64,000 bases of DNA from Chromatiales bacterium (GTDB lineage: Bacteria; Pseudomonadota; Gammaproteobacteria; Thiohalomonadales; Thiohalomonadaceae). The stretch's first letter is position 1. Each line of letters starts with the position of its first letter. Below, one piece after another: positions 6,452 to 14,981 of the stretch. The DNA lies in the NCBI GenBank assembly GCA_029879245.1, contig JAOUQQ010000001.1, positions 31,723-95,722 on the forward strand, written 5' to 3'. Below the pieces are notes generated by a model. The model was not told the DNA's origin. It made no database searches and saw nothing but the letters and a program-made list of their open reading frames with translations. The position numbers and the translations under genes were made by a program.

Positions 6452-9349
6452 ATGAGTGACACCGCCAAGGTCCTGGCCGAGGGTAGAACCGAGGTCAAAC
6501 ATACCACCTGCTATATGTGCGCCTGCCGCTGCGGCATCCGTGTCCACCTGCGCGACGGCGAGGTGCGCTACATTCAGGGCAACCCCGATCACCCCCTCAA
6601 TAAAGGGGTGATCTGCGCCAAGGGCTCCTCGGGCATCATGAAGCAGTACTCCCCCGCCCGCCTCACCCAGCCTCTCAAACGCAAGGAGGGGAGCGAGCGT
6701 GGCGATGCCCAGTACGAGGCGATCTCCTGGGACGAGGCCTTCGGCATCCTCGAGGAGCGCCTGGGACACATCCGCGCCACCGACCCGAAGAAGTTCGCCC
6801 TCTTTACCGGCCGTGACCAGATGCAGGCTCTCACCGGTCTGTTTGCCAAGAACTTCGGTACCCCCAACTACGCCGCCCACGGCGGCTTCTGTTCGGTCAA
6901 CATGGCCGCCGGCATGATCTACACCATCGGCGGCTCCTTCTGGGAGTTCGGTGGCCCGGATCTGGAGCGCTCCAAGCTGTTCGTGATGATCGGCACCGCC
7001 GAGGACCACCACTCCAACCCGATGAAGATCGAGCTGGCCCGCTTCAAGCGCAACGGCGGCCGCTTTATCTCCATCAACCCGGTGCGCACCGGCTACTCGG
7101 CCATCGCCGACGAGTGGGTACCGATCAAGCCCGGCACCGACGGTGCCCTGCTACTGGCGATAATCCACGAGATCATCAAGACCGGCCTCTACGACCGCGA
7201 GTTCCTGCTGCAGTACTCCAACTCTGCCGAGCTGGTGAACATGGATGAAAACTCCACCGAATATGGCATGTTCGTCCGTGCCGAGGTGCCGGAGGAGGAG
7301 GGGTGCTTCGACCCGCAGAACAAGCTGTGGTGGGACCGCAACGCCAACAAGCCGGTGGTCTGCCGCACCAGGGGGGCCGACCCACGCCTGCTGGGTGAGT
7401 TCACCCTCGCCGACGGTACCCCGGTCAAGCCCGCCTTCCAGCTGCTCTCCGAGCGTGTCGAGCAGTACACCCCCGAGTGGGCCTCTGATATCACCGGCAT
7501 CCCCACCGAGACCATCAAGCGCCTCGCTCACGAGATGGGCATCGTCGCCCGTGACGAGAAGATCGAGCTGCCGATCGCCTGGACCGATGTGTGGGATGTG
7601 GAGCACCAAAGCGTTACCGGCAACCCGGTCTCGTTTCACGCGATGCGTGGTCTCGCCGCCCACTCCAACGGCTTCCAGACGATCCGTGCCCTGTCGATCC
7701 TGATGTCGATCCTCGGCACCATCGACCGACCCGGCGGCTTCCGCCACAAGGCCCCCTTCCCCCGCCCCATCCCCCCCTGCCCCAAGACCGGCAAGGGGTG
7801 GGAGGACGTACAGCCCAACACCCCGCTCAACGGCATGCCGCTGGGCTGGCCGGCCGACCCGGACGACCTCTTCGTCGACGACAAGGGCGAACCGATCCGT
7901 ATCGACAAGGGCTTCTCCTGGGAACATCCGCTCTCCGTTCACGGCCTGATGCACAACGCCATCACCAACGCCTGGCGTCAGGACCCCTACGCCATCGACA
8001 CCCTCTTCATCTTCATGGCCAACATGGCGTGGAACTCCAGCATGAACACCGACGAGGTGCGCAAGATGCTGAACGACAAGGACGAGAGTGGTGAGTACAA
8101 GATCCCGTTCCTCGTCGTCGCCGACGCCTTCCAGTCGGAGATGACCGCCTTTGCCGACCTGGTACTGCCCGACACCACCTACCTGGAGCGTCACGACGTA
8201 ATGTCGATGCTCGACCGCCCGATCTCCGAATTCGACGGCCCGGTCGACTCGGTACGTATCCCGGTGGTGCCGCCCAAGGGCGAGTGCAAGCCGTTCCAGG
8301 AGGTGCTAATCGAACTGGGTAGCCGCCTCAAGCTGCCGCCATTCGTCAACGCTGATGGCTCACGCAAGTACCGCGACTACCCCGACTTTGTCACCAACTT
8401 CGAGACCGCCCCCGGTTCCGGCATCGGCTTCCTCGCCGGCTGGCGCGGCAAGTCCGGCGAGAAGGGGATGAAGGGCGAGCCCAACCCCAAGCAGTGGGAG
8501 ATGTACGAGAAGAACAACTGCGTCTACCACTACCACCTGCCCAAGTCCTACCAGTACATGCGTAACTGGAACCAGGGCTACCTGCAGTGGGCGCAGGAGC
8601 ACTCGCTGACCCGCTACGACGAGCCGATCAACATCCACATCTACTCCGAGGTGTTGCAGAAGTTCCGTCTCGCCGCCCAGGGCAAGAGCCAGGGCAAGCA
8701 GCCGCCGGCGCACCTGCGCAAGCGCGTCGAGACCCACTTCGATCCGCTGCCCTTCTACTCCGAGCCGCTCGAGGCGCAGCTGACCGACAAGCACAAGTAT
8801 CCGCTCAATGCGATCACCCAGCGCCCGATGGCGATGTACCACAGCTGGGACAGCCAGAATGCGTGGCTGCGCCAGATCCACACCTACAACTTCCTCTACG
8901 CCCACCCGAGCACCGCCAAGGCGGCCGGGATCGAGGACGAGGGCTGGATGTGGGTCGAGTCGATGCACGGCAAGGTGCGTTGCCTCTGCCGCTACTCCGA
9001 GGCGGTCGAGCCCGGCACCGTCTGGACCTGGAACGCCGTGGGCAAGGCCTCCGGCGCCTGGAACCTGGACAACAGCGCCAACGAATCGAAGCAGGGCTTC
9101 CTGCTCAACCACGTGATCAGCGAGGAGCTGCCGCCCAACGAGGCCGGGGAGCACCTCTCCAACTCCGACCCGGTCACCGGTCAGGCCGGCTGGTACGACG
9201 TGCGCGTGCGCATCTACCCCGCTGGAGCCGATGAGCCCAAGGAGACCTTCCCGCAGTACAAGGCGATGCCTTCACTGCCCGGTACCCCCAAACGTCGCCC
9301 GTGGCAGAGCTACTTCGCCGGGCTGTTTACCCGCAAGGGAGAATTCTGA
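6452..9349 (+). CDS. soeA: Sulfite dehydrogenase (quinone) SoeA, molybdopterin catalytic subunit
   Basis: This 965-residue molybdopterin oxidoreductase matches the SoeA type, the cytoplasmic sulfite-oxidising subunit described in Allochromatium. Near the N-terminus Cys20, Cys23, Cys27 and Cys55 form the [4Fe-4S] motif (CYMCACRCG then VICAKG). There is no Tat signal, in line with a cytoplasmic enzyme. A Cys at about residue 147 (HGGFCSVN) is a likely Mo ligand. The C-terminal molybdopterin-dinucleotide domain is seen around AITQRPMAMYHSWDSQN. It is followed directly by a four-cluster Fe-S protein and an NrfD/DmsC-type membrane subunit, giving the SoeABC order. Polysulfide or thiosulfate reductase paralogues are the alternative, but the apr/sat neighbourhood favours sulfite oxidation. 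Confidence 0.87.
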   Translation: MSDTAKVLAEGRTEVKHTTCYMCACRCGIRVHLRDGEVRYIQGNPDHPLNKGVICAKGSSGIMKQYSPARLTQPLKRKEGSERGDAQYEAISWDEAFGILEERLGHIRATDPKKFALFTGRDQMQALTGLFAKNFGTPNYAAHGGFCSVNMAAGMIYTIGGSFWEFGGPDLERSKLFVMIGTAEDHHSNPMKIELARFKRNGGRFISINPVRTGYSAIADEWVPIKPGTDGALLLAIIHEIIKTGLYDREFLLQYSNSAELVNMDENSTEYGMFVRAEVPEEEGCFDPQNKLWWDRNANKPVVCRTRGADPRLLGEFTLADGTPVKPAFQLLSERVEQYTPEWASDITGIPTETIKRLAHEMGIVARDEKIELPIAWTDVWDVEHQSVTGNPVSFHAMRGLAAHSNGFQTIRALSILMSILGTIDRPGGFRHKAPFPRPIPPCPKTGKGWEDVQPNTPLNGMPLGWPADPDDLFVDDKGEPIRIDKGFSWEHPLSVHGLMHNAITNAWRQDPYAIDTLFIFMANMAWNSSMNTDEVRKMLNDKDESGEYKIPFLVVADAFQSEMTAFADLVLPDTTYLERHDVMSMLDRPISEFDGPVDSVRIPVVPPKGECKPFQEVLIELGSRLKLPPFVNADGSRKYRDYPDFVTNFETAPGSGIGFLAGWRGKSGEKGMKGEPNPKQWEMYEKNNCVYHYHLPKSYQYMRNWNQGYLQWAQEHSLTRYDEPINIHIYSEVLQKFRLAAQGKSQGKQPPAHLRKRVETHFDPLPFYSEPLEAQLTDKHKYPLNAITQRPMAMYHSWDSQNAWLRQIHTYNFLYAHPSTAKAAGIEDEGWMWVESMHGKVRCLCRYSEAVEPGTVWTWNAVGKASGAWNLDNSANESKQGFLLNHVISEELPPNEAGEHLSNSDPVTGQAGWYDVRVRIYPAGADEPKETFPQYKAMPSLPGTPKRRPWQSYFAGLFTRKGEF

Positions 9350-10074
9350 TGACCCAGTTAGCACTCGTTATCGATCTCAATGTGTGCGTCGGCTGCCACG
9401 CCTGCGTCACCAGCTGTAAGCAGTGGAACACCTCCGGCTCCGCCGGCCCGCTGTTTGATGACAACCCGTTCACCAGGGACCCGACCGGTACCTTCTTCAA
9501 CCGGGTGCAGACCTACGAGATTGGGACCTTCCCCAATACCGAGACCCTGCACTTCCCGAAGAGCTGCCTGCACTGCGAGGACGCCCCGTGCGTCCCGGTC
9601 TGCCCTACCGGCGCCAGCTACAAGCGCGAGAATGACGGCATCGTGCTGGTGGACTACGACAAGTGCATCGGCTGCAAGTACTGCTCCTGGTCGTGCCCCT
9701 ACGGCGCCCGCGAGTTCGACGAGCAGCAGAAGGTGATGAAGAAGTGCACCCTCTGCGTAGACCGCATCTACGACGAGAGCCTGCCCGAGTCGGACCGCAA
9801 GCCCGCCTGTGTGCTGGCCTGCCCCACCTCGGCGCGGATGTTCGGCGATGTGCACGACGACCAGTCCGAGGTCTCCCGCGCGATCCGCGAGGACGGTGGC
9901 TACCAGTTGATGCCCGAGTGGGGCACCAAGCCATCCAACCACTACCTGCCGCGTCGTAAGACCCGTCTCAACATCCAGGAAGACGAACTGGTGCGTGTCG
10001 ATAATCCGCTGAAGAAAGAGGATATCCGCCACGAGACCAGCAAGAACGTCTCGCTGGACGACTGGTTGATGTAA
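9349..10074 (+). CDS. soeB: Sulfite dehydrogenase SoeB, four-cluster iron-sulfur subunit
   Basis: The product (241 residues) is a DmsB/NrfC-type electron-transfer subunit. Cysteine sets appear at CVGCHACVTSCKQW, CLHCEDAPCVPVCPTGA, CIGCKYCSWSCPYGA and CTLCVDRI...CVLACPTSA, enough for four [4Fe-4S] clusters. It would carry electrons from the SoeA molybdenum centre to the membrane subunit on the cytoplasmic face. The start ATG overlaps the soeA stop codon by one base (TGATG) and has AGGGAG eight bases upstream, so translation is coupled. An upstream GTG in frame at 9301 is not preferred. Confidence 0.9.
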   Translation: MTQLALVIDLNVCVGCHACVTSCKQWNTSGSAGPLFDDNPFTRDPTGTFFNRVQTYEIGTFPNTETLHFPKSCLHCEDAPCVPVCPTGASYKRENDGIVLVDYDKCIGCKYCSWSCPYGAREFDEQQKVMKKCTLCVDRIYDESLPESDRKPACVLACPTSARMFGDVHDDQSEVSRAIREDGGYQLMPEWGTKPSNHYLPRRKTRLNIQEDELVRVDNPLKKEDIRHETSKNVSLDDWLM

Positions 10075-10092
10075 CTGGGCTGAAATTAGATA

Positions 10093-10115
10093 GGGAGAGG
10101 GTCTTCGCCCCTCCC
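10093..10115 (+). promoter_or_regulatory. Intra-operon hairpin between soeB and soeC
   Basis: GGGAG (10093-10097) pairs with CTCCC (10111-10115), and an inner GGG/CCC pair extends the stem around a small loop with a one-base bulge. No U-tract follows, so it is more likely an mRNA stability or processing element than a terminator. The soeC ribosome binding site lies just after it. Confidence 0.5.
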
Positions 10116-10135
10116 AGAAATTTGGAGAACTTACG

Positions 10136-11116
10136 ATGCATCCTGCATTTTCCGTTATCTTCCTCACCACCCTCATCGGGGTGGGCCAGGGCTTTTTCCT
10201 GGCACTCTTCACCGAGCAGAGCTACTCGGCGGTCAACCTGTTGCCCGCTCAGGAGAGCGGCTTCTACGTCACCGGCAGCCTCATTGCCCTCGCCTTTCTG
10301 GTCGGCGGGCTGTTTGCCGCGGTGTTCCACCTCGGTAAGCCAAGCTATTTCATCACCCGTGCCTGGCGCGGCATGACCCAGTGGCGCACCTCGTGGCTGT
10401 CGCGTGAGCTCATCGCCATGCCGCTGACCATGGGGCTGGTGTTCCTCTACATGGCCTTCCACTACTTCGGCTGGGATGCGGATATCTTCGGCAGCCCGGA
10501 TACCACCGGCCAGCTCACTCTGGTGCTCGGCGGCATCACCACCGTCACCGTGTTCGGCCTCTTCATCTGCACCGCGATGATCTACGCCAGCGTCAAGTTC
10601 CTGCAGGAGTGGGCCTGTGTCCTCACCGTTAGCAACTACATCCTGCTCGGCGGCGCCTCCGGCTTTACACTGGCCGCCGCCTACGCCGCCTACGTGGCAC
10701 CAGAGCTGGTCGGCTTCTACGCCGGTTGGGCGATGATCATCACCGCACTGGGGCTGGTCAGCCGCGGCGCCTCGCTGTTCCGCAACAGCCGCATTAAGTA
10801 CAAGTCCACCATCCAGACCGCCATCGGCATTCGCCACAACAAGGTAAGGCAAGAGGCAATGGGGATGATGGGCGGCTCCTTCAACACCCGCGAATACTTC
10901 CACGGCAAGACCGCCTCCTTCTTGAAGTCCATTAAGTGGATCTTCCTGGTGCTGGTCTTCGCCCTGCCGCTGCTGCTGCTGTGGGGCGGCATGGACGGCG
11001 GCAAGGGCATGCTGGTAATGGCCTTCATCATCCAGTATGTAGGCCTGCTGTTCGAGCGCTGGTTCTTCTTTGCACAGGCAAATCATCCTCAGAACATCTA
11101 CTACCAAACCGTTTAA
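10136..11116 (+). CDS. soeC: Sulfite dehydrogenase SoeC, membrane quinone-reducing subunit
   Basis: A 326-residue hydrophobic protein with about eight predicted transmembrane segments, of the DmsC/NrfD-like type that anchors molybdopterin oxidoreductases and passes electrons to quinone. Segments are visible from residue 5 (FSVIFLTTLIGVGQGFFLAL), at 45-65, 95-112, 125-150, 165-185, 190-210, 275-292 and 297-315. It follows soeB by 61 bases in the same operon and has GGAG upstream of the ATG. With SoeA and SoeB it forms the complete SoeABC complex. A strong terminator follows. Confidence 0.88.
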   Translation: MHPAFSVIFLTTLIGVGQGFFLALFTEQSYSAVNLLPAQESGFYVTGSLIALAFLVGGLFAAVFHLGKPSYFITRAWRGMTQWRTSWLSRELIAMPLTMGLVFLYMAFHYFGWDADIFGSPDTTGQLTLVLGGITTVTVFGLFICTAMIYASVKFLQEWACVLTVSNYILLGGASGFTLAAAYAAYVAPELVGFYAGWAMIITALGLVSRGASLFRNSRIKYKSTIQTAIGIRHNKVRQEAMGMMGGSFNTREYFHGKTASFLKSIKWIFLVLVFALPLLLLWGGMDGGKGMLVMAFIIQYVGLLFERWFFFAQANHPQNIYYQTV

Positions 11117-11141
11117 CTCTTCCGTAGATCACTGCCATGAG

Positions 11142-11168
11142 AAAGGGCGCCCACAGGGCGCCCTTTTT
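11142..11168 (+). terminator. Terminator after soeC
   Basis: A stem of nine or more base pairs (11142-11150 with 11158-11166) closes a short loop and is followed by a T-run. It ends the soeABC transcript, so sat, 140 bases further on, is probably transcribed separately. Confidence 0.88.
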
Positions 11169-11309
11169 CTTTATACCCCCATCCAACCCTCCTATTACCC
11201 CACCTAAAATGGGTGTTGTATAGTGACCCGTCCAAACATTTCAGCCCCGGTCAGCCAGTTCCGCCGGAATACAAGTATCTAAATACGAAACAATGAAGGA
11301 GTCAGATCG

Positions 11310-12497
11310 ATGATCAAACCAGTCGGTTCCGATACGCTTAATCCGCTGTTTGTCTACGACAGCGAAGAGCACCACAAGCTGATGCACGAGGCGGAGTCCC
11401 TGCCTTCCATTATGATCAGCTCCCAGGCCGCCGGTAACGCGGTAATGATGGGTGCCGGTTACTTCAACCCGCTGAAGGGCTTCATGAACGTGGCCGACGC
11501 GATGGGTGCTGCCGAGAAGATGACTCTCACCGACGGCTCCTTCTTCCCGGTGCCGGTACTCTGCCTGGTAGAGAGCGCCGACAGCCTCGGTGGTGCCAAG
11601 CGCATCGCCCTGCGCGACCCCAACATGGAGGGCAACCCGGTCCTCGCCATCATGGATATCGAGAACATCGAGACCGTGACCGACGAGCAGATGGCCGTGA
11701 TGACCGACAAGGTCTACCGCACCGCCGACCCGGAGCACCCCGGTGTCGCCGCCTTCAATGGCCAGGGCCGTACCGCCATCTCCGGTCCTATCCAGGTACT
11801 GCACTTCTCCTACTTCCAGGATGACTTCCCCGATACCTTCCGCACCGCCGTCGAGATCCGCAACGAGATCGCCGAGCGCGGCTGGAAGAAGGTTGTCGCC
11901 TTCCAGACCCGTAACCCGATGCACCTCGCCCACGAGGAGCTGTGCCACATGGCGATGGACCGCCTCGGTTGCGACGGCCTGGTGATCCACATGCTGCTCG
12001 GCAAACTGAAGAAGGGCGACATCCCCGCCCCGGTCCGTGACGCTGCCATCCGCAAGATGGTCGAGGTCTACTTCAAGCCCAATAGCGCGATGGTCACCGG
12101 TTACGGCTTCGACATGCTCTACGCCGGCCCCCGTGAGGCGGTACTGCACGCCTATTTCCGCCAGAACATGGGCGCCACCCACTTCATCATCGGCCGCGAC
12201 CACGCCGGTGTGGGCGACTACTACGGCGCCTTCGACGCGCAGACCATCTTCGACGACGAGGTACCGGCCGGTGCCCTGGAGATCGAGATCTTCCGCGCCG
12301 ACCACACCGCCTGGTCGAAGAAGCTCAACAAGGTAGTGATGATGTGCGAGGCCGAGGACCACCAGAAAGAGGACTTCGTCCTCCTCTCCGGCACCAAGGT
12401 ACGCGAGATGCTCGGCAACGGTATCGCGCCGCCGAAGGAGTTCTCACGCCCCGAGGTGGCACAGATCCTGATCAACTACTATCAGAGCCTCAACTAA
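11310..12497 (+). CDS. sat: Sulfate adenylyltransferase (ATP sulfurylase), dissimilatory Sat type
   Basis: Sat converts APS and pyrophosphate to ATP and sulfate in sulfur oxidisers, completing the AprBA route with substrate-level ATP formation. The 395-residue protein is of the homo-oligomeric Sat type rather than the CysDN type. It shows the nucleotide-binding signature VAFQTRNPMHLAHEEL near residue 196 and IIGRDHAGVGDYYG near residue 292. An N-terminal PUA-like domain precedes the catalytic domain. AAGGAG lies ten bases ahead of the ATG. It sits between the soeABC terminator and its own terminator, so it appears monocistronic. Confidence 0.97.
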   Translation: MIKPVGSDTLNPLFVYDSEEHHKLMHEAESLPSIMISSQAAGNAVMMGAGYFNPLKGFMNVADAMGAAEKMTLTDGSFFPVPVLCLVESADSLGGAKRIALRDPNMEGNPVLAIMDIENIETVTDEQMAVMTDKVYRTADPEHPGVAAFNGQGRTAISGPIQVLHFSYFQDDFPDTFRTAVEIRNEIAERGWKKVVAFQTRNPMHLAHEELCHMAMDRLGCDGLVIHMLLGKLKKGDIPAPVRDAAIRKMVEVYFKPNSAMVTGYGFDMLYAGPREAVLHAYFRQNMGATHFIIGRDHAGVGDYYGAFDAQTIFDDEVPAGALEIEIFRADHTAWSKKLNKVVMMCEAEDHQKEDFVLLSGTKVREMLGNGIAPPKEFSRPEVAQILINYYQSLN

Positions 12498-12516
12498 ACC
12501 CTCAGCGGTTTGGTAT

Positions 12517-12545
12517 AAAAGGGCAGCTTCGGCTGCCCTTTTTTG
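12517..12545 (+). terminator. Terminator after sat
   Basis: An 11-bp stem (12517-12527 with 12532-12542) closes a UUCG-type tetraloop and is followed by a T-rich run. It begins 20 bases after the sat stop. Confidence 0.92.
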
Positions 12546-12567
12546 TTTTCTGCCATGTCCTGGCCGC

Positions 12568-12573
12568 TATAAT
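12568..12573 (+). promoter_or_regulatory. Putative -10 element of the cca promoter
   Basis: A perfect TATAAT lies 34 bases ahead of the proposed cca start, directly after the sat terminator. No good -35 match is seen at the usual spacing (the region there is T-rich), so only the -10 is called. Confidence 0.45.
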
Positions 12574-12606
12574 CCTCAGTACTACAAAACGGTGGGGTAT
12601 CGAACA

Positions 12607-13836
12607 TTGGAGATCTATCTGGTCGGCGGCGCGGTACGCGACAAGTTATTGGGCATCGAGCCCAGAGATCGCGATTGGGTAGTGGTCGGTACCACGCCAG
12701 AGGAGATGACCGAATTAGGCTACCAGGCGGTCGGCAAGGATTTCCCCGTCTTCCTTCACCCAGAGACAAAAGAGGAGTATGCCCTCGCCCGCACCGAGCG
12801 CAAGACCGCCCCCGGCTATCACGGTTTTGCCTTTCACGCCTCACCAGATGTAACACTTGAAGAGGACCTGGTCCGTCGTGACCTCACTATCAATGCTATG
12901 GCGTTGGATGAAGCGGGCAACATCATCGACCCCTTCAACGGCCAGGAGGACCTGGAGAACGGCATGCTACGCCACGTCTCCAACGCCTTTGTTGAAGACC
13001 CGGTGAGGGTCCTGCGCATTGCCCGTTACGCCGCACGCTTCTCCAGGTGGGGATTTCGTGTCGCCCATGGTACCCATGCGTTAATGAAGCGGATGGTGGA
13101 GAATGGCGAAGTCGATGCCCTGGTGGCCGAGCGGGTGTGGCAGGAGATGGAGCGGGCCCTGGGTGAAGATGCCCCACAGCGCTTCTTTGAGGTGCTGCGC
13201 AACTGCGGCGCACTGGGGCGGATCCTCCCCGAACTGGAGGCACTGTTCGGAGTACCCCAGCCAGCCCACCACCACCCGGAGATCGACAGCGGTCTGCATA
13301 CCCTGATGGTGCTGGAACAGGCGGCAAGACTAACACCCGATACCCGCATCCGCTTTGCCGCCCTGTTGCACGACCTCGGGAAAGGAACAACACCTGAAGT
13401 CGAATGGCCTAAACATATCGCCCATGAGGCACGTGGTGTTCCACTGGTGGAGGGGTTGTGCGAACGACTCCGGGTGCCAAAAGAGTACCGGGAGCTGGCG
13501 GTAATCGTGACCCGCGATCACCTGTTATTTCACACCGCTGCCGAGCTGCGACCAGTGACCATCCTGAAACTTCTGGAACGCATAGACGCCTTCCGTCGCC
13601 CGGAGCGGCTGGAGCAGTTCCTGCTCGCCTGTGAGGCCGACTCGCGGGGGCGTACTGGTTACGAAGAACGCGAGCTAGAGCAACCGAGGATACTGAGAGG
13701 CGCCTACCATGCGGCGATGGCAATAGACGTGAGAGAGGTAGTTGCTGCGGGGTTTAGCGGCAAGGCGGTCGGTGAAGAGTTACACCGTCTGCGTAGTGCC
13801 GCTATCTCCCAGATAGTGAAAAATAGAGAACCTTAG
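12607..13836 (+). CDS. cca: CCA-adding tRNA nucleotidyltransferase (multifunctional)
   Basis: Cca adds or repairs the 3' CCA end of tRNAs. The class II polymerase head has [13 protein letters not shown] and the DRDWVVVG metal-binding carboxylates, followed by [10 protein letters not shown] and [14 protein letters not shown]-terminal HD domain ([11 protein letters not shown]) is present, as in the gammaproteobacterial multifunctional enzyme with phosphatase activity. About 409 residues is the normal length. A TTG at 12607 gives the family N-terminus directly before EIYLVGG and has GGTGGGG nine bases upstream; the GTG at 12592 would add five residues. The stop overlaps the convergent ppnP stop by four bases. 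Confidence 0.95.
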   Translation: MEIYLVGGAVRDKLLGIEPRDRDWVVVGTTPEEMTELGYQAVGKDFPVFLHPETKEEYALARTERKTAPGYHGFAFHASPDVTLEEDLVRRDLTINAMALDEAGNIIDPFNGQEDLENGMLRHVSNAFVEDPVRVLRIARYAARFSRWGFRVAHGTHALMKRMVENGEVDALVAERVWQEMERALGEDAPQRFFEVLRNCGALGRILPELEALFGVPQPAHHHPEIDSGLHTLMVLEQAARLTPDTRIRFAALLHDLGKGTTPEVEWPKHIAHEARGVPLVEGLCERLRVPKEYRELAVIVTRDHLLFHTAAELRPVTILKLLERIDAFRRPERLEQFLLACEADSRGRTGYEERELEQPRILRGAYHAAMAIDVREVVAAGFSGKAVGEELHRLRSAAISQIVKNREP

Positions 13837-14135
13837 CGGTAGATGCAGAGGTAGGAGCTATCCTCCTCCACCTTCACGCCGAACTTCTGGTTCGCCTCGA
13901 CCACAAACTGCTCGCCGGGCCCAAAGCTCTTCCACTCGCTCTCACCCGGCAGCTGGATGGTAAGGCGACCGCTCACCACCTGCATCGTCTCCTGCTGGCT
14001 GGTACCAAATTCATACTCACCGGCCGCCATAACGCCAATGGTTGCGGCGTCACTACCCGCCTTGAAGGCGATCGACTTCACCTTGCCATCAAAATATTCG
14101 TTGGTGCTGAACACGCTCTTCTCCTCTTTGTTCAT
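13833..14135 (-). CDS. ppnP: Pyrimidine/purine nucleoside phosphorylase PpnP
   Basis: A 100-residue single-domain cupin of the YaiE/DUF1255 family. PpnP phosphorolyses several purine and pyrimidine nucleosides to the base and ribose-1-phosphate. Family motifs visible are [25 protein letters not shown] and [17 protein letters not shown]. The ATG at 14135 is preferred over a TTG one codon earlier; no strong Shine-Dalgarno is evident. It is convergent with cca with a four-base overlap of the coding ends, so antisense interference between the two transcripts is possible. Confidence 0.93.
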   Translation of the reverse strand: MNKEEKSVFSTNEYFDGKVKSIAFKAGSDAATIGVMAAGEYEFGTSQQETMQVVSGRLTIQLPGESEWKSFGPGEQFVVEANQKFGVKVEEDSSYLCIYR

Positions 14136-14234
14136 CAAACTGACACATACCCTGAACAGGGTCCCACCCTGTAGCAGCTGTGGCGGCGTGAGTCTACCAG
14201 CTAAGATCCTCTCATGGAGAAAAATGTGATGTAG

Positions 14235-14263
14235 TTGACAAATTTAGAATATGCTAATAAACT
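14235..14263 (+). promoter_or_regulatory. Putative sigma-70 promoter of the sulfur-globule-like gene
   Basis: A consensus -35 TTGACA (14235-14240) stands 17 bases from TAAACT (14258-14263). Transcription would start near 14270, leaving a leader of about 100 bases. This is the only full-consensus -35 noticed in the window and suits a highly expressed structural protein. Confidence 0.55.
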
Positions 14264-14372
14264 TTCAGCCACAGTATTTAAGGGGGAGTATCTGCGACAC
14301 ATCGTCACGCTCCTTACGACTGTTTCAGGTTCTGATGTAGAGAATTATTAATTAACCATGGAGTATCTAACG

Positions 14373-14855
14373 ATGAAAGCAAAAGTAATCCTCGCAGCCG
14401 CTGCGCTGTTCACCGCCACCGCCGCCAACGCCTGGTGGGGTCCCTTCAACAACAATGGCTGGGGCAACGGCAACGGCTACAACAACGGCAATGGCTGGGG
14501 CAACGGTTTCGGCGATGGCGACGGTGCCTTCGATTTCAGCATGAGCGGCAAGGCTCGTGGTAACGGCAACGGTTACGGCTACGGCAACAACGGCTGGAAC
14601 GGCAACAACGGCTGGAACGGTTACAATGGCTACAACGGTTACAATGGCTATGCACCTGCCTACGGTTACGCCCCTGCCGCTCCTTATGGCTACGGCGCAC
14701 CTTCTGAAGAGCAGATGAAGGCCCAGATGGAGCAGCAGCAGAAAGCTCAGGCCGAGTGGCAGAAGCAGATGGAGGCCCAGCGCGCCGCCATGATGGAAGC
14801 TCAGAAGAAGGCGATGGAGCAGCAGCGTGCCATGATGGAGCAGCGTAACAAGTAA
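14373..14855 (+). CDS. Sulfur-globule-family secreted protein with Gln/Met-rich C-terminal helix
   Basis: The 160-residue product has a clear signal peptide with cleavage after ANA (residue 20). A Gly/Asn/Trp/Tyr-rich low-complexity region follows (residues 21-110, repeats of NGW, YNGYNG and YGYAP). Then comes a Gln/Met/Glu/Ala-rich segment (115-160) likely to form a helix or coiled coil. Composition and the FDFSMSG element resemble the envelope proteins of periplasmic sulfur globules in purple sulfur bacteria. This fits the apr/soe/sat genes nearby. The ATG at 14373 is chosen because GGAG lies nine bases upstream and it begins the signal peptide; the in-frame ATG at 14358 is not preferred. 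The assignment rests on composition, so another Gly-rich envelope protein remains possible. Confidence 0.72.
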   Translation: MKAKVILAAAALFTATAANAWWGPFNNNGWGNGNGYNNGNGWGNGFGDGDGAFDFSMSGKARGNGNGYGYGNNGWNGNNGWNGYNGYNGYNGYAPAYGYAPAAPYGYGAPSEEQMKAQMEQQQKAQAEWQKQMEAQRAAMMEAQKKAMEQQRAMMEQRNK

Positions 14856-14878
14856 GTTTATACTTACTTCGCTCTAGT

Positions 14879-14914
14879 AAAAGGCCCACACAGACAACTG
14901 CGTGGGCCTTTTTC
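14879..14914 (+). terminator. Terminator after the sulfur-globule-like gene
   Basis: A nine-bp stem (14881-14889 with 14902-14910) with an A-run before and a T-run after it. A smaller hairpin (14850-14869) precedes it at the end of the coding region. Confidence 0.88.
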
Positions 14915-14981
14915 GTTTACCCCTCAACTTGTTCCCACTTTGGCATTTGCAGTAACCTAGCCATATCTACTGTGCGGAAAT

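Noticed and set aside
7151..8194. Long open frame antisense to soeA
   Set aside because: It arises from codon bias of soeA, with no recognisable domain and no ribosome binding site.
6452..11116. Reading of soeABC as a polysulfide/thiosulfate reductase (PsrABC/PhsABC)
   Set aside because: The catalytic subunit lacks a Tat signal and the neighbouring genes are aprBA and sat, so cytoplasmic sulfite oxidation is the better reading, though activity is not shown by sequence alone.
14358..14372. Earlier ATG of the sulfur-globule-like gene at 14358
   Set aside because: It would place five extra residues before a canonical signal peptide, while GGAG is correctly spaced for the ATG at 14373.
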